Assembly (NCBI GenBank): GCA_017165825.1
Contig: CM029366.1
Coordinates: 27,135,862 to 27,199,861 of the forward strand
Length of the DNA stretch: 64,000 nt
Reading direction: 5' to 3'
Source: Hepsetus odoe
Taxonomy: Eukaryota; Chordata; Actinopteri; Characiformes; Hepsetidae
Shown here: positions 1 to 13,900 of the stretch, piece by piece
Layout: every line of letters begins with the position of its first letter
Numbering within the stretch: the stretch's first letter is position 1
Program-made: the position numbers and the translations under genes
The notes under the pieces: model-generated
Database searches by the model: none
What the model was told of the DNA's origin: nothing
The model's input: only the letters and a program-made list of their open reading frames with translations

Positions 1-125
1 CACCGCTGCCCGCTGTAAAGTTTTACAACGGATGCTGTTCCTGATGTGATCTTCTCCATTTATCCGTGCTTGGGGACGACACAAAGAAATACACTCGCTT
101 GTGCATCCTTAGTGGCTGGGTTGTG
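1..125 (-). mobile_element. 5'-region fragment of an RTE-type LINE
   Basis: This stretch closely matches 29195-29305, which lies just upstream of endonuclease-coding sequence in a minus-strand RTE LINE. Shared blocks include GGATGCTGTTCCTGA, CCATTTATC and CTTGTGCATCC. The same block is a widespread fish repeat. No coding sequence is visible in it here. The fragment begins before the window edge, so its true length is unknown. Confidence 0.6.
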
Positions 126-294
126 GGCCAGGCATTATCTGGTTCTAAATAATTTTTTGTAGTCCTATAATTTTAATCAAAAGCTAATAAGCTGCATCTC
201 CAAACATCTTCAATGAATACAACAGAGCTGGAACAGGGACCAGAGTAAGGCTTAAATCTAGAGCAAGAAAATTTTTTTTGTAATACGTGCTCAC

Positions 295-627
295 CTTGTG
301 GCCTCTCAGGTCCTCAGAGACAATCTCTCTAACAGATGTTCTACTAACGGATGTCCCCGTTTCTCCATCAGGCATTGTACGCTCTGCCCCATACCAATCT
401 ATTCGGCTCCTCTGTTTGGTCGTGGATGGCGAGAGACAGCGGGTAGGTGCCATGCATGCAGGCTCAGTCCTCCAGGAGCTTTCTGATGCACTGTGTAAAG
501 AGAAAGGTGCAGCAGTGGAGACCTGGGTGTGTGCTGGCACAGTGCAGGGCCTTGGTGAGGGCATGGATTTGTTGACAGAAACCAAGGGTGGAGTGGGTGG
601 GGCAGGACTGTAATGTCCTGCAAATTT
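295..627 (-). CDS. cfap20dc: probable cfap20dc coding exon near the 3' end
   Basis: Acceptor CCATTGCAG|AAATTT and donor CACAAG|GTGAGC. It is 333 bp, phase 0 to 0, matching the phase-0 end of the upstream exon. It encodes KFAGHYSPAPPTPPLVSVN, ESSWRTEPACMAPTRCLSP, IDWYGAERTMPDGETGTSV and SRTSVREIVSEDLRGHK. The Ser/Pro/Thr-rich composition and the compatible phase on the same strand assign it to cfap20dc. Other exons between it and 4906 cannot be excluded. Confidence 0.65.
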
Positions 628-3600
628 CTGCAATGGAGATTGTCTTTCATCCTGATGACAGAAGACAGAATGAGAAAATAAACCATGGAAACTGGACTAA
701 GAACACTGAAGAACAAGCCATGTCAAGTCCAAGGCTTTCTAGATAAAACAGAAGAACAGCACAGTACTTCAGCAGCTTTGAGTGGCAACTTTACGAAGCA
801 GGCTTGCCTAACAGTAGATGCTAGGAAACAAGACTGATTAGTTTTTTACCTAATTTGATAACCCAGGTAGGAATATACATTGACAAGCCATAACATTCAA
901 CCTATTGTTTAGATTCCCCTTATGCCACCAACCCAGCTCTGACTCGAGAAATAGACCAAGAATTCTGATATTCTGTTTTACGGGGCACCAAGACAGTAGC
1001 AGCAGAGGTCAAATTGGGGCCCCTTTGATCAGACTAATAATTCTAGCACATACCACAGATGCTTGATTGGATTGAGACGTGGGGAATTTGGAGGCCAAGT
1101 TCACAATTTGAAATCTTTGATATGCTGCCCAGACCATTCCTGGAGAATTTTTGAAAATTTTTAAGCAGTTCTGTATATTTTCCTGGAAGATGCTCCTGCC
1201 AATAATAAACAACTATTGTCAATAAGGGATGTATTTGGTCAGCAACTAGACCTAGGTAGCTGGTATGTGTTAAAGTGACACCCACATGACTGCCAGGATC
1301 CAAGACCCCCATGCCATTTCTTCACCAGGTAATGTAATTGATAAAAAAAGTGATGTAATGTAAAAAAAAAAAATGTTCCCAGAAAAAAACATCTTCATAC
1401 ATTGCTCCATGTTCTTATGGTAAAATGCCCCTGAAGGCACTTTTGGGAGAAGACAGGAGTCAGAATGGATGCTTTGATTGGTCTGCTGCTACACAGCCCC
1501 ATACACAAAAGGCTGCAAAACACACCTTTCTTCATGGTCAATAAATGTTTCAGCAATTTGTGTTACAATAGCTCTCTTGTGGGATCAGACCAGATGGACT
1601 AGTCTCCGGTCCCCATTTGCATTATTGATCCCTGAGTGCCTAAGACGCTGTCAATGGTTCATGTGTAGTAATTCTCTGGAGCACTTTTTGTAGGTAGTAA
1701 TAACTGCATATACCACACAAGACCTGCCATTTTGAAGATACTCTGACCCAGTCTTCAGCAATAACAATCAGGCTCTTGTGAAAGTTGCTCAGATCCTAAT
1801 GCTCTTATACATTTTTTTTTTCACTCAAAGAATTTTGAACTCAAAGAATCAATCTCATGCAGTTATAATTCTTCATGTATTCCTCATACTGAAAGGTGTA
1901 GAGGTTTTGTTTCTTGTTGTTCAGCCTTGGATGCACATCAGTGAACACACAGCACACATGCTGAGAACCCCAGTTCAGGGCTTTAACAGTAATTAACATG
2001 TTTATTTCTACTTACTGGGTCCAGTTATTCCACTCGAAAGCTCTCATTGTTTTGATTAATTAATTTGTGCATTTACTCTACTGGAAAAACCTCAGAACAA
2101 ACAGTATTATTATGAACAACGATAATTAATTTGTAAAAGATCAATAAAGTAATTATATAATGATTGTAATCATTATATAATAATTACAATATATATAATT
2201 GTAAAACACTTTAAGGTGCATGATGTTGCATATTGTAAACAGAATGAACTGTATGCAAGAAGAAAAATGCCAGCTTCCTTCAAAGACATAAGATGTTTGT
2301 GTCCTTTCACTTTTTTATCTTTTTTTTTATTTATTTACAGTTTATGGCTATGACCTATAAGTTTTGCTGTCAGATCCATTTATTCAAGCAGTAACATGAA
2401 GTTCCTAAAAAAGTAGAAAGACACAATGTTGACTTGAGATCACTCTGAAGAAATGATTCAAGAAAATAAAAATAGAGATATATGATTCCTTGCCTGTCTT
2501 GGCACAGTAACCGGTGGAATATATACTATATAATCTTAACAATGCATTATTCTCTGAATGTCATTTATTCTTAAAATTTTATTAGGCCTATACATCCTTC
2601 ATTCCCATTTGATAGACCTTGGGAAGGCAATACTGGCCCAAGCTAATTCTTTAGTCTGATCATTTCAACACAGAAACAGGTCTCTATGGACTATATAAGC
2701 ATATCCTTTATTTCCCTCAATTTCCTGACAAGGACACACAACTCGTCTCCCCAGGGACTCGTGATTCAATTAAGCCCATGAAGAAAAACTTCAGTTCACT
2801 TCATTTCTTATGAGACTGTCTTCAGCTCTGTTGCTATCTTCTCAATGCTCAATTCGGTACCCTTTGAGGAGCACATCATTCACTTCTTCTTCTCACAGTC
2901 TATTTTCTCTTCCCAAGGGAAATCACTCTCAACTACAGCATACATATGTTCAGCTGCACTTAATTAGTTCTTTTTGACTGATGCCACTGACAGTTTGATT
3001 GGTCTGTTCTTTCCTCTATTTATGCCTGCCTTCCCTCCCTCATAGTGCTAAAATCCCAGTTTGACATGTTTGTAATATTTTTTCCCAGTCTTTGGTTGCA
3101 AATCTGCTTTTTTTTTTTCTTTTTCTTTTTTTCACCCCTAAAGGAAAATGGGAGGACATTTAATGATCTCCTTGGGATCTTTTAGAAGTTGATGTTTGTG
3201 TTGCCTTTCTCAGCGATGACTCTTGTTAATACCCTTGGCTAATGTTGTTTCTACTGGTAGCAAGAAAGAAAGTGTTTGCTTAACAAGATGTCTGATGGTC
3301 TTGTCCACAAGAGAGATAGTCTCTGTCAAGAACTGATGGATATACTTGATGAAATCTATTCAAATATGTTTCAGACGTTTAACTAATGCATACATCCAGC
3401 CATAACACTTTCACTTTATGCAGTTAATTAATATGTTTTAAAGAGGCACTATATGCATTTCTGTAGGCATTTTAGAGGCACATTATTATGGCTTCTTGTT
3501 TACTGAATGCCACCAGCTGTGCTTTGAAATAGCTAAAATAATTATTATTGGCAAAGTATGGAAAAGGCAGGAATGGGAGCTTTGGCTCAGATTGCCAGGC

Positions 3601-4822
3601 TGAAATGTTCATGGCCTTTAAGTGCAGATTGTGCAGATCGTCATTAGCGTAAAGCAGCGTATGCTGTTTAAGGCCATTAGTTAAGATCAAAGCTGTGCTG
3701 GTTTAAAGCCCTTGTCTCTTCCAAAGCGGGAGGCTGACGGACAGCTTTCTGGGCATTGTGGCAGACCGATTAATTGCAGGTAACTCTGATGTAGCTCCAC
3801 CAACGCCTGGCTGTGTCACATCACGACCATTAGTGTGTTTCATCTGTCACAACTTTGCTGTTTTTACGCATCCAACCTCTTTCAAGGAGTTACATCATAC
3901 TCTTTGTAATTCCATTAGAGCTTCTTTCTTTAAAGTCCATCACTTGTGATTTTGAGGGCAAGAGAGGCTGTATTTGTGGAAAGAAATCAAAAAGTTTTAG
4001 TTTTCTGTAATCTATGTTTTATAACGTTAGGGTCTTAAGGTTTTCCAGTGGATGCTCAATAGCTACACCTAGAGTAGTAATGTCCACACTTCCAAGTTCC
4101 AAACACTGAATGGCCATGGTTAGTGATGTTAAGTTGTGAGAATGATTGTATTTTCTTTCATTAACAGCTCTATCAACAGATAAAAGACAAAATTAACAAA
4201 TCTGTGATGTGTAGTACTCCCATAATACACAAAACAGTGGCTGTTTTTCATTTCAGGGTTTAAAATAGTAATATGTGATTAAATGAGATGTAATTCATTT
4301 GGTTTGGTTTGCCATTTTAGTATAAGATGGTCTTGAACAGGGTTCATGGGGACATTTGATCTGGCCCACCAATAAGTTATCTTAACCCCACCCAATAAAG
4401 AACAAACATAATTTTTGGAAAAATGAACATGGTGTGTTCCAGACTATGGTTGAAAAGTACCATCCAGACTGTTATTAGCAGTAAGTCCAAAAGCCTGGGC
4501 CTGTGCATGGGTGGTTGCCTCATTGACATTGGCAAAGATAATTCACACTTCTGTGATGGCAGCATTATTACAGAAAAGTACATTGATATTTTAGAGCACT
4601 AAACTGAAAGTATAAACATTAGCATATAAAATATTGATATTATTTTCCGCCACCACTTATTTTTACTGTTATTTCACAGTTAATTTTGTGGCTCATTACA
4701 CCTCTAATATATTAGATATAATTTTTAAAATCTCATCCTCTTGCCCTAGTTTTCTTTTAAATTGAACCTCAGAATGTGTGTTTTGTGTGTGTGAGTGTGT
4801 GTCTTTTTGTATGTGTGTGCAT

Positions 4823-4905
<83 letters not shown>

Positions 4906-7900
4906 CTCTTCATCCTCGCTGCCTATGAAGTCATCCTCCAGACGTGCTTCCTTCCGTTCTGCTTCACCCCGCTGTTTGTTACTTTTAAGGTTAGAGGGCA
5001 AATCCTTTTTGGCTGAATGAGGACGTGAAGAGAAGGAATACAGATCTTCTCCATCTTCTTCTTCAGATTCACCTAACGTGAGCTGAGGCTCAGTATCAAT
5101 GGTGTCATTAATGTAGCTCTCTTGCACACACGGTTGGGGTAGTGGAGCAGATAGAGACTGGAACTGCAGAGGCCTGTGAGTCTCCGAACTACATGCCTGA
5201 TCTGCAGAACAGGGATGTTTAGTTTGGCAGCTTGTAGTTTTTAATCCACTTATACTTAGTCATTGTTTAAAGAAAACGCTGAAATAAAAATAAACTTAAA
5301 AGTTATAATCAGGTATGGTCAATTCATTTTGAGAAATATGGGGGGAAACATTGGCAGGGAAAAGGTGGGCGATGTGTCTTCATGGTGCTTGAAGAAATTG
5401 TTACAATAAATTATCAAAATATTTAGTAAACTTGCTGGAATGCACCAGCAAAACATTGTTAATTGTTAAAAAAAAATGGTTGGAGAAGAAATTCAGAAAT
5501 CAAAAAGGAAAGAATTCAATTCAAAATAAAGCAGTTATGGCATAACACTGATGATACTCATGATGAAATCAGAAGTATGCCCAACCTTACTTGCAGGTAG
5601 ATGTTGTCCTCCTAAAACATATAAACATACAATATGATGGATTTTATTTGATTTTATTCATATTATTTTACTCGTATATCTTTATCCTCTATTTATCCTT
5701 TATTCCTTCTGCTTTCTCCCTACCACATAGTTAACCTCATGGCCTTATTCCTATAACTTAACCATTCCCTTATATGTCTTAAATACCCAACCCAGACTCT
5801 CCTTCCTGTACTCCTCAACCATGTCCTTGCCCTTTCGTCCTTGTCACCCTAAACCCACATATTACTAGGGGCAACTCTATTTTCTCTGTTCTCTTCTGAG
5901 TAACACTTTCTTAGCTAGTCAAAAACACCCAAACAAGGTCATAGTGTTAGATTAGGTGGCTCCACCGGCATCCTTGGGGCTCTGGGGGGATAGATAAAAG
6001 GGCTGTGCAAAAGAGAGAGGATTTCGACACAGAGAGAGAAACACTGACCGGTCTCTTGAACAACCTGTAAGAACTTCGTTACTGTACATCACTGACTCTT
6101 CGAACCTCGGTTCTCAATCTTTCTTTGTATCTCTATTTCTTTGTATCTCTAAAAATGGTAAGCAAGTAAATGTAACTGCGTTACAAGTGTGTTTATAGCT
6201 GCAGAACTGAATTGAACCTAAACACCCAATGTGGCTGAATATTTATAAACTGTTTGAACAAATCTGTACCATAATGTAATTGTTTAATAAGAAGCAATCC
6301 TAATTTACACTCATGTAGTAAGAAAATACTTTTTGGTAAATTACTTGAAGCAAAGGGCAAATAACTTTCCATTTCCAGTCAATCACTTGACCTAAGGCAG
6401 AGACTATTACAGTGCTCCGCCTGCAAGAGAACATTAACCGCTTGCTTCTCCTTCAGCAAACTCCTGTTGACTTAATTGCTCAAAGCAGATCAATAATAGA
6501 GATCTAATTACCACAAGTAATGTTTCATTGTTAATTTTTTAAAGCAAAGCTGATATTCTTTCCTTGCCTTCATTTATCGAGCATATGCAAATAGGAGCAT
6601 AATCATGGTACTGCAGACTGCTATGAATATGATGAGGGTTGCCAAAAGCTGCAGATGAACGTATGCAAGCCTCTTTTCCTACATTTGGTAACTGCGACAT
6701 TATGCTTCAATGAATCCTTAAAATATGCCTAAATGAAGGTGAAACATTGAAACAATGCTAGTTTTGCATATTTTTTTCCAACTCTGAGTGAAAGCATTAA
6801 AAGAAGAAGAAAAAACAGCATTAGCTATTAGTGTCTGAGAGTGTGTCGATTGGGGGGATGGGGGTGGGGGGTGTGCTGTGGCTCTCCCGCTGGCACACAA
6901 ACAACATCATTAGTAGATGGGGAGCAATGCCGCAGCAAGATCATAATTCAAATCCAGCTATATGGCAGCCTGTGGGGTCTGTGTGCCCTCATATTAAAGA
7001 GAAAAGACACCCAGAGAGTGGGGAACCAAAGACACCACTGAGACCGAGGTGATGAATACAGCTGCTTCATAGAAAGCAAAAGGATGCAATGTGTTGATCT
7101 GTGTCACCCAAATGGGCATCACTAAAGGATATCTATTCTATTCAGTTTATTCAGCTGCTTTAAGGTACACTGACTGCAGACACATAGAAGTTTAATTGCA
7201 TACATGCAACTTGTATAGTTCAATAAATAAGCATTGCCAATTAAATAGGATGCTCAGCAACAGCTGCATGTGAGGCGAAGGTGACCATGCCCAATGATAA
7301 GCATCAGCTAGAAGGGCAAGAAAGCTCACCCAGCATTAGGCTGAGGATCATTCAACTGATGCGCTGGAATGATGGAACTCCATCCAAAACATCTGAGATT
7401 AGCTGGATTGGTACTTGTGAACATGAATCAGCCAAAAATTGCAAGGGTACTTATAGTGCATCCTCAAACAAAAATGTTCACCTGGGCATGGCAAAGAAAG
7501 GACAAGATTTGTATGTCAAAGGATCATTCTTAGTACAAAAATGTAAATGCAGTTAAAAAAAAAAAAAATCAAACCAGTGCATATTTCAGACTTTAACTTC
7601 CTTTAACTTATTAAAAACGGTGTCTAGGTAATTATAAAATGTGTTCCATATTAGTAAACGGCTCAGTGGCATTGTAAATGTGTTTAGTCTTTTACCCACC
7701 TTGAGGGACCTTTAAACTATGTTAAAGAGTTAAAGCAGCACTGGCTGCTATATTGACATAAAATCTGTTATTTGTATAAAGTGAAATAAAGTCTAAAAGG
7801 TATTTTCATCAATACTTCGAAAAAAAGTTCATTCCTCACAGCCATCACAGCCAATTAATTTTGTTCTGCTAGAGACATCTCATTTTTTAACACTAAATTA

Positions 7901-10900
7901 TAGAGTTGTCAGGAGAAAGGCACAGGATTGTGGCATTGTGCTCACTACAGCTATTGTGAGCACCGTAGTATAACTGACAGGCACTTACAAGGTGACAGAA
8001 AAATGAAGGTCATGTTACCATATTATGATACTGCCGTTCACAAAACCCCATTGTGTAAAGACATAATTCTTAACACATGCAATATCAAGGCCAATGTCAT
8101 AATGAGAATTCTCAAAATGATCTGTTTAGGCACTACCAAACCTCACCTTTTCAGTAGTGGCCACCTAATTAAACCAAACACACTCACAAAGTGCTTCTCA
8201 AGTGTAGCATTAACTCTGGCTCCTCAAAAGGGCTTCGCAGATTTAGATTCGTGGCACGTTTTTGAAAAGACTTACATTGTAATCACCTTTTCTAATTGCC
8301 AACAGTGCATGCTGGCCTGAACCCCTGAGACTTCTCTCTGACCCACACAGTATACTTAATGTCCTATTATCGCTAATGAACTTTCTCTTCCCGGCTGAGG
8401 GGAGCTAGAGTTAGTCCCTCTCTCCTGGAGAGTATTGTTAACTTACTACACTTTGACATTCTCTCTCCCAGGGACGGTGCAACTAACAAAGGGAAGATGT
8501 CTGTCAGGGTCTTTCATTTACTGTGCTTAACCACAGAACACTTGATTTAAAATATAACCTTGGCCCTTTGAGTGAAAAAGTCAGTTGATAAAAATGAGGA
8601 AAAACATTTAAACGGTATATCTACTTGTAGGAGCTCTATTCAATTTAGCCTGGTTTTGGAGTATAACCATGCATGAAAGAACACATTATAGTCAGATTCT
8701 ATTAAATTTCTTTTATTTAATGATCTATTATCTAACATCCCTGTCTAATTTAAGCCCATCAATGTGACTATGAAAAATCATTAACCAGGTCTAATTAAAT
8801 CAGGTCTATAGACATATACAAAACTTCAACCACCCCCTTTTGGAATTAAGCATAAAGTGAAAATAACACATCATCTACATGCAGGAAAGGTATATGGTGT
8901 TCAGGTTTAATTAGTTTCTGTTTCTCAGTGCAATTTTCAATGCACACTGCAAAAAGAAAAAAGAAAAAAATTACCATGCTTTTGTACAACCCGCATTTTA
9001 TGTTTAACTTTCTAGCATTGTGTTAAATTTAGACAAAAAGCAGTAATTAAGCATTGTTTGCTGATGTGTGCCAACTGTAGAGGATGTGCACTAAAACATT
9101 TCATTCAACCAGGGGGTGCCCAGAATTTCTAATCTGCATTAATTTAATACATGCACACTGTCTGTGCAGAACTAATATTGAATAGGTGAGTGAACAGTGC
9201 CCTTGGTCTAGGCAACTAACCCCGCAACTACCCCTGGGCACAGGCATGCAGCCCACTGCTCCTCCTCCTAGTGTGTGTTCACTACTGGTGTATCTAGAAT
9301 GAGTTAAATGTGTGTGTCCATCTAATTTTAATTCCTTTTCGATCTTACCTCCTCTACACAGTAACTCCCCTGGCACATCATGGTCACCTGATGGATCTTG
9401 CTCAACCCCATCCGAGCAGGCAGGTTGTACTATGTGCTGAGAATCCCTTGGAGAAGACTCATCTCCCTCTTGGCTCAGACAGAGTATTTCCCCATTTTTC
9501 CCTAACAACACCAGAGAAGAGAAACAACCTATTTTAATTTTTATCCCCTTTTTATACTCACACATTAAACATGTAAAATCATAATACACAAAAACACACC
9601 ATTAAAAAACTTTAGCAGGTCAACAAGCAATAAAAATCTGATTGAATAATAGCTTGAATTTGTACATTATATTCTCGAGGGAGGTTATTTAAAAAGAGAG
9701 TTTCATTATTACTTTATTAATCCAAAATAATTTAATTAATACTCACATCTCATTGAACTTTCTCTCCCAGCACTATAAATCTGTTGGGATCTCCTAGATC
9801 TAGCCCTTTCGGAAGATGACCTTTCAGTTGGTGGTCGTGGTTGTAAATGATCAATTCTGCCTGTGATCATTAGTTCATAGAAATAAATGAGGACAGTATT
9901 GAATTTACACTATATTACACTGTGGTTATAATGGAAAATGTCTGTAATTGCAGTAAAACTAGAAATGACAACAGGTACATTGAGCCAACAGCGTTAGGAG
10001 TCTTTAGGATAAATAGCTCTCAACACCTGTGTCCTGATTTATTTAGGTTTCATTAGGATTTTAGATTTTATTAGGTTTTGTAACCACAATTAAAAGTGAT
10101 AAATAAAGATGTATTAAGTAAATTAATGCCTGCCTGTTTCTGCGTTAAAGCACTCACTACGAATCAGTAAGGGGTGTTAATGAATTGGCGATACTGAATG
10201 AGCAGGGAAAAGCCTAAAAGGTGTACGTTAGTAGGCCTTGAGCACCAGGGTTGGGAAACACTGCACTAGAGAACCATTTTTGTAAATGGGATATGTGAAT
10301 GTTACCTCAGCATGAAAAAGAAACATTTTGATTGGTAAAGAAAATCCCCATTTTGTGAAGGATTTACAATGTTTCACATGTTTTTTTTGGTATCACTGAA
10401 AGAACCCTTGGTGGGGCCATTTTTTAAGACTGTAAATATGGACAATTGACAATTCACTGGAAGCATCAATTGTTAGAGGATATGCAGGTCAGCACTGCAT
10501 TAAAAAATTTTGGTCTATCAAAAAATTAAAGGATAGCCATATTTAAGCTTATTACTTGAAATGTGTTTGCATTTACCTGACAGTATACTGATGCTGGAGT
10601 CAGTCTTAGCTCTGGGCTCTGCGCCATTTACTGATGAACTACTCTTCCTTGCTGTAAGTGGAGGGCGACCTAGGACCTTTGACCCAAAAGCAATATGGGA
10701 GCTTTCCTGGGTTCTGGGACCCCGAGCAGTGGCTGCCCTGCCAGTGCTTGCTCTCTCTAGCAGGTAGACAAACACATACGAAGATGTTGTGCATGCATTT
10801 TAAATGTCAAATAAATCTGAGTATTAAAGGTCTAAGGCAGTGCATTATCTTTGATATTTTCCCTTATCCAGCGTAGCTCCAAAGTCTTAACAGTGAAACA

Positions 10901-13900
10901 GTTCATTTTTAAACAACCTTTAAACACTAACGAATCACTTTTATTGCTGAAGGTGATGATTTAATTTGAGGAAAAACATACACACTATTGATCAGTTCCA
11001 CTATCCACTGTCCAGTTAAGTGTCCCAATCAATTGTTTTTACATTGCTTCATTTGTTAATCCATCCAGCCATCCATTTTCTGCCGCTTGTCCCAAACGGG
11101 GTCGCGGGGGGGTGCTGGCGTCCAACCCAGCGCACACAGGGCGAGGACGGGGGACGCACCCTGGACAGGTCGCCAGCCCATCGCAGGGAGGAGCGGGACA
11201 GTGATGGCACCTTGCTCAAGGGTACCTCAGGGTAACCTATTGGGAAGGGGTTCGAACCCCTGATCCATGTGGCTGACGCCCTAACCTCTAGGCCACCACT
11301 GCCCCTCATTTGTTAATGTAATTTGACAAATTCTTTTACGTAATTTAATGAATAGGTACATAGAATTGTCTAACCAAAAAGATGAAAAACTCTGATATAT
11401 AAAATGACTAACCACTCTCAGAAAATCTGATATGAAAATTAGGTTGACAATTTACTCAATGTGAAAATGTGGCAAATATCTTCTAAAAAAATAATGATGA
11501 GCTTGTCTTTGCAAATTTAGCAGTACAAAAGTCATTTTAATGATGATCTTGACTATTTGTTTGATTTGATGCAGCATAATATTTGTGTTTATGTTTGAAA
11601 GCAATATTGCCTAAATAAAGCAAAGGAATAAGGTTAAGACAACCTGGCAGTTGAACACAAAATACTACCATGTGTCATTGCAATTTAGCAGCCAGACCAA
11701 TTTTCAAGGCTACAAGCTGTGAGAATCACACGAATGTGGCCTAAAATCCTGTGATACACAGTTGCTAAGAAACTACTATCACATTTTCAAACTTCAGTAA
11801 TCCTAATGCACTGTGCATGAATAAGGAAAAAAGAACAACTGAAGTACATCTAGTCTTTATGTATGGCATGCCTTGAAGTCTGTTTTTAAAATCTGTAGCC
11901 CCTTAAAGCTAAAGGTAGGGAGCCACTATGACAGCAGTTTTATAAAGCCAATGACTTCAGCACAGAAAGATGAAAGTACTACTGGATTATGAGGGTAACA
12001 GGTGTATGTGTAAAGAAATATGTAAAGGAAAGATTTTCTCTGGTCTAAAAGAGAGGACAGGTACATGACTAAAGAGACAGGATTAGAGCATCCCCAGCGA
12101 GAAGAGGTGTGTCATCAACAAGTCGACAGGCTGAAAGCAGCGGGACCGTTCGCTGTGAGGATCATACCTTTCCCCAGACTGTTTAAGGGTAAACAACTAT
12201 GGAACCTTATTAATGTGGTGACAGGTCTAATTCAGTCCCGGGGGTAACAGTTAGATTTTTAAATAGCCAATTCGTTCATTAGAAATGATTTTGGAAAATT
12301 AGTAAATTTCATGAATGAATGTGTGCTTTTTTCATATATGTTATGAATTATTCAAAAAGGATAATGATGAATATAAATCAATGCTAAAAATATAATAATT
12401 TTATAGATGTATAAAATTATTTTTTAAATATAGAAGTAAATACATTTTTTCTTAGCTGGCACTAACCAGATTCTGGGTTCACAGGCACACTCCTCACTTC
12501 AGCCTCTCCCAGCTTTTCCATATTCACTAGCTGAGTAATGTGCTGAACATCAGGGAGGAACTGGCAGCTCTTAGGAATTTCTTCCTTTGGCCCAGTCCTT
12601 CCATCGTAAAGATCTGGAGGGAAAATCACATACAAAGAATTCTTCATCATCATGCAGCTGACAGCTATCTTGACTGAGGTGTCACAACAGCTGCAAAAAT
12701 GGTGGTAACAAATTTAGACATACTCAGTACAACACTTCTTAAAAAACAGATAAAATATCAGAAATGTAAAACAGCCCAAGTGATTCTATAAATATGCAAG
12801 CAGCAGCTATCAAAACGGATCAGTATGCAATTACATTTGTTCTGGTTTTTTTTACTTGCCTCTGTCCACATGGTCTGCAGGTTCAGCTCGCATGGTGAAG
12901 ATGCGCTTGATCTTACAGCAGGCTGAAATTATAATGCCATCCAGAGACAGGAATGTGGCCCCTCTGAACAGCTCAGCAGTGAACGAGCACAGGTCAATAC
13001 ATAGATTACACCACTGTGTAAAGTCACAGAAAAAAAACATACACATTTTCAGCTACACCTCACCGATTCGACAAACTGTGTCATTTACACTTACCCCAGG
13101 CATAGTTGATGAGCTAAACCATGGAATTGAAATTCTGCTTCTTCAAGATTCTATACAAAATGAGGGGTGCCCAGTTGTGGTACAGGAGGGGTGTCCAGCA
13201 CAGTTTGGTATTTTTTTTCTCAAACACTCTTAGGAATTAAAACTTGATGTGTTTAACCAGGGAAATCACCAAACTGTGCTGGGGCAGCAGTGGTCTAGTT
13301 GTTAGGCACTAGACCCCAGGATTGGAAGGTCATGAGTTTAAATCCCAGACCAGTAGTTGAGTCAAAAGTCCTGAATCAAAAGTTCCTTTTTGGTTATTCA
13401 TTAATAAATCACAGACTTGTTAATGTGTTTAAGGACAGATTATGTCTATTAAAAAATAAAAATAATAATATCTATCTCAGGGGCAGTGGTGGCCTAGTGG
13501 TTAGGGTGTTGGCCGCATGGTCGGGGGTTCAAACCCCTCCTCAATAGGTTGCCCTGAGGTACCCTTGAGCAAGGCGCCATCCCTGTCACGCTCCTCCCTG
13601 CGTTGGGCTGGCGACCTGTCCAGGGTGTGTCCCCCGTCCTTCGCCCTGTGTGCGCTGGTATGGACTCCAGAGCGACCCCGCTTGGGACAAGTGGCAGAAA
13701 ATGACTGACTGACTGAATATCTATCTCTCTCCATATATAGAGAGATAGATTAAATTTTGATGATGCATTTACAGAAAATATTTGGGTAATAACTACTATT
13801 TGTTAACAGTGTTAGCTTCATAGTTTCTAAACAAATTTGAAAACACTGTAAATACTAATGCTGAAATATTCCTTTAAAAGTAAAGAAATCTTGGCTGTGA

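Larger units (their letters stand above)
628..4824. other. cfap20dc intron sequence
   Basis: No further coding exon could be supported. It holds an old minus-strand Tc1-like copy (1003-1800) and a 30-bp perfect inverted repeat at 2152-2181. The stretch 4370-4610 looks repeat-like but was not classified. The rest is AT-rich with no recognised feature. Confidence 0.5.

Noticed and set aside
4778..5020. Open frames translating to repeated Arg-Glu or Ser-Leu
   Set aside because: They come from the AG microsatellite. Only the part from 4906 on, in the minus frame, is exon.
7281..7556. 91-codon polar frame on plus inside a cfap20dc intron
   Set aside because: No recognised motif, no family match, no clear promoter or splice pair; its length is compatible with chance.
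7928..8320. 130-codon frame on plus inside a cfap20dc intron
   Set aside because: Composition looks like translated non-coding DNA and no motif was recognised.
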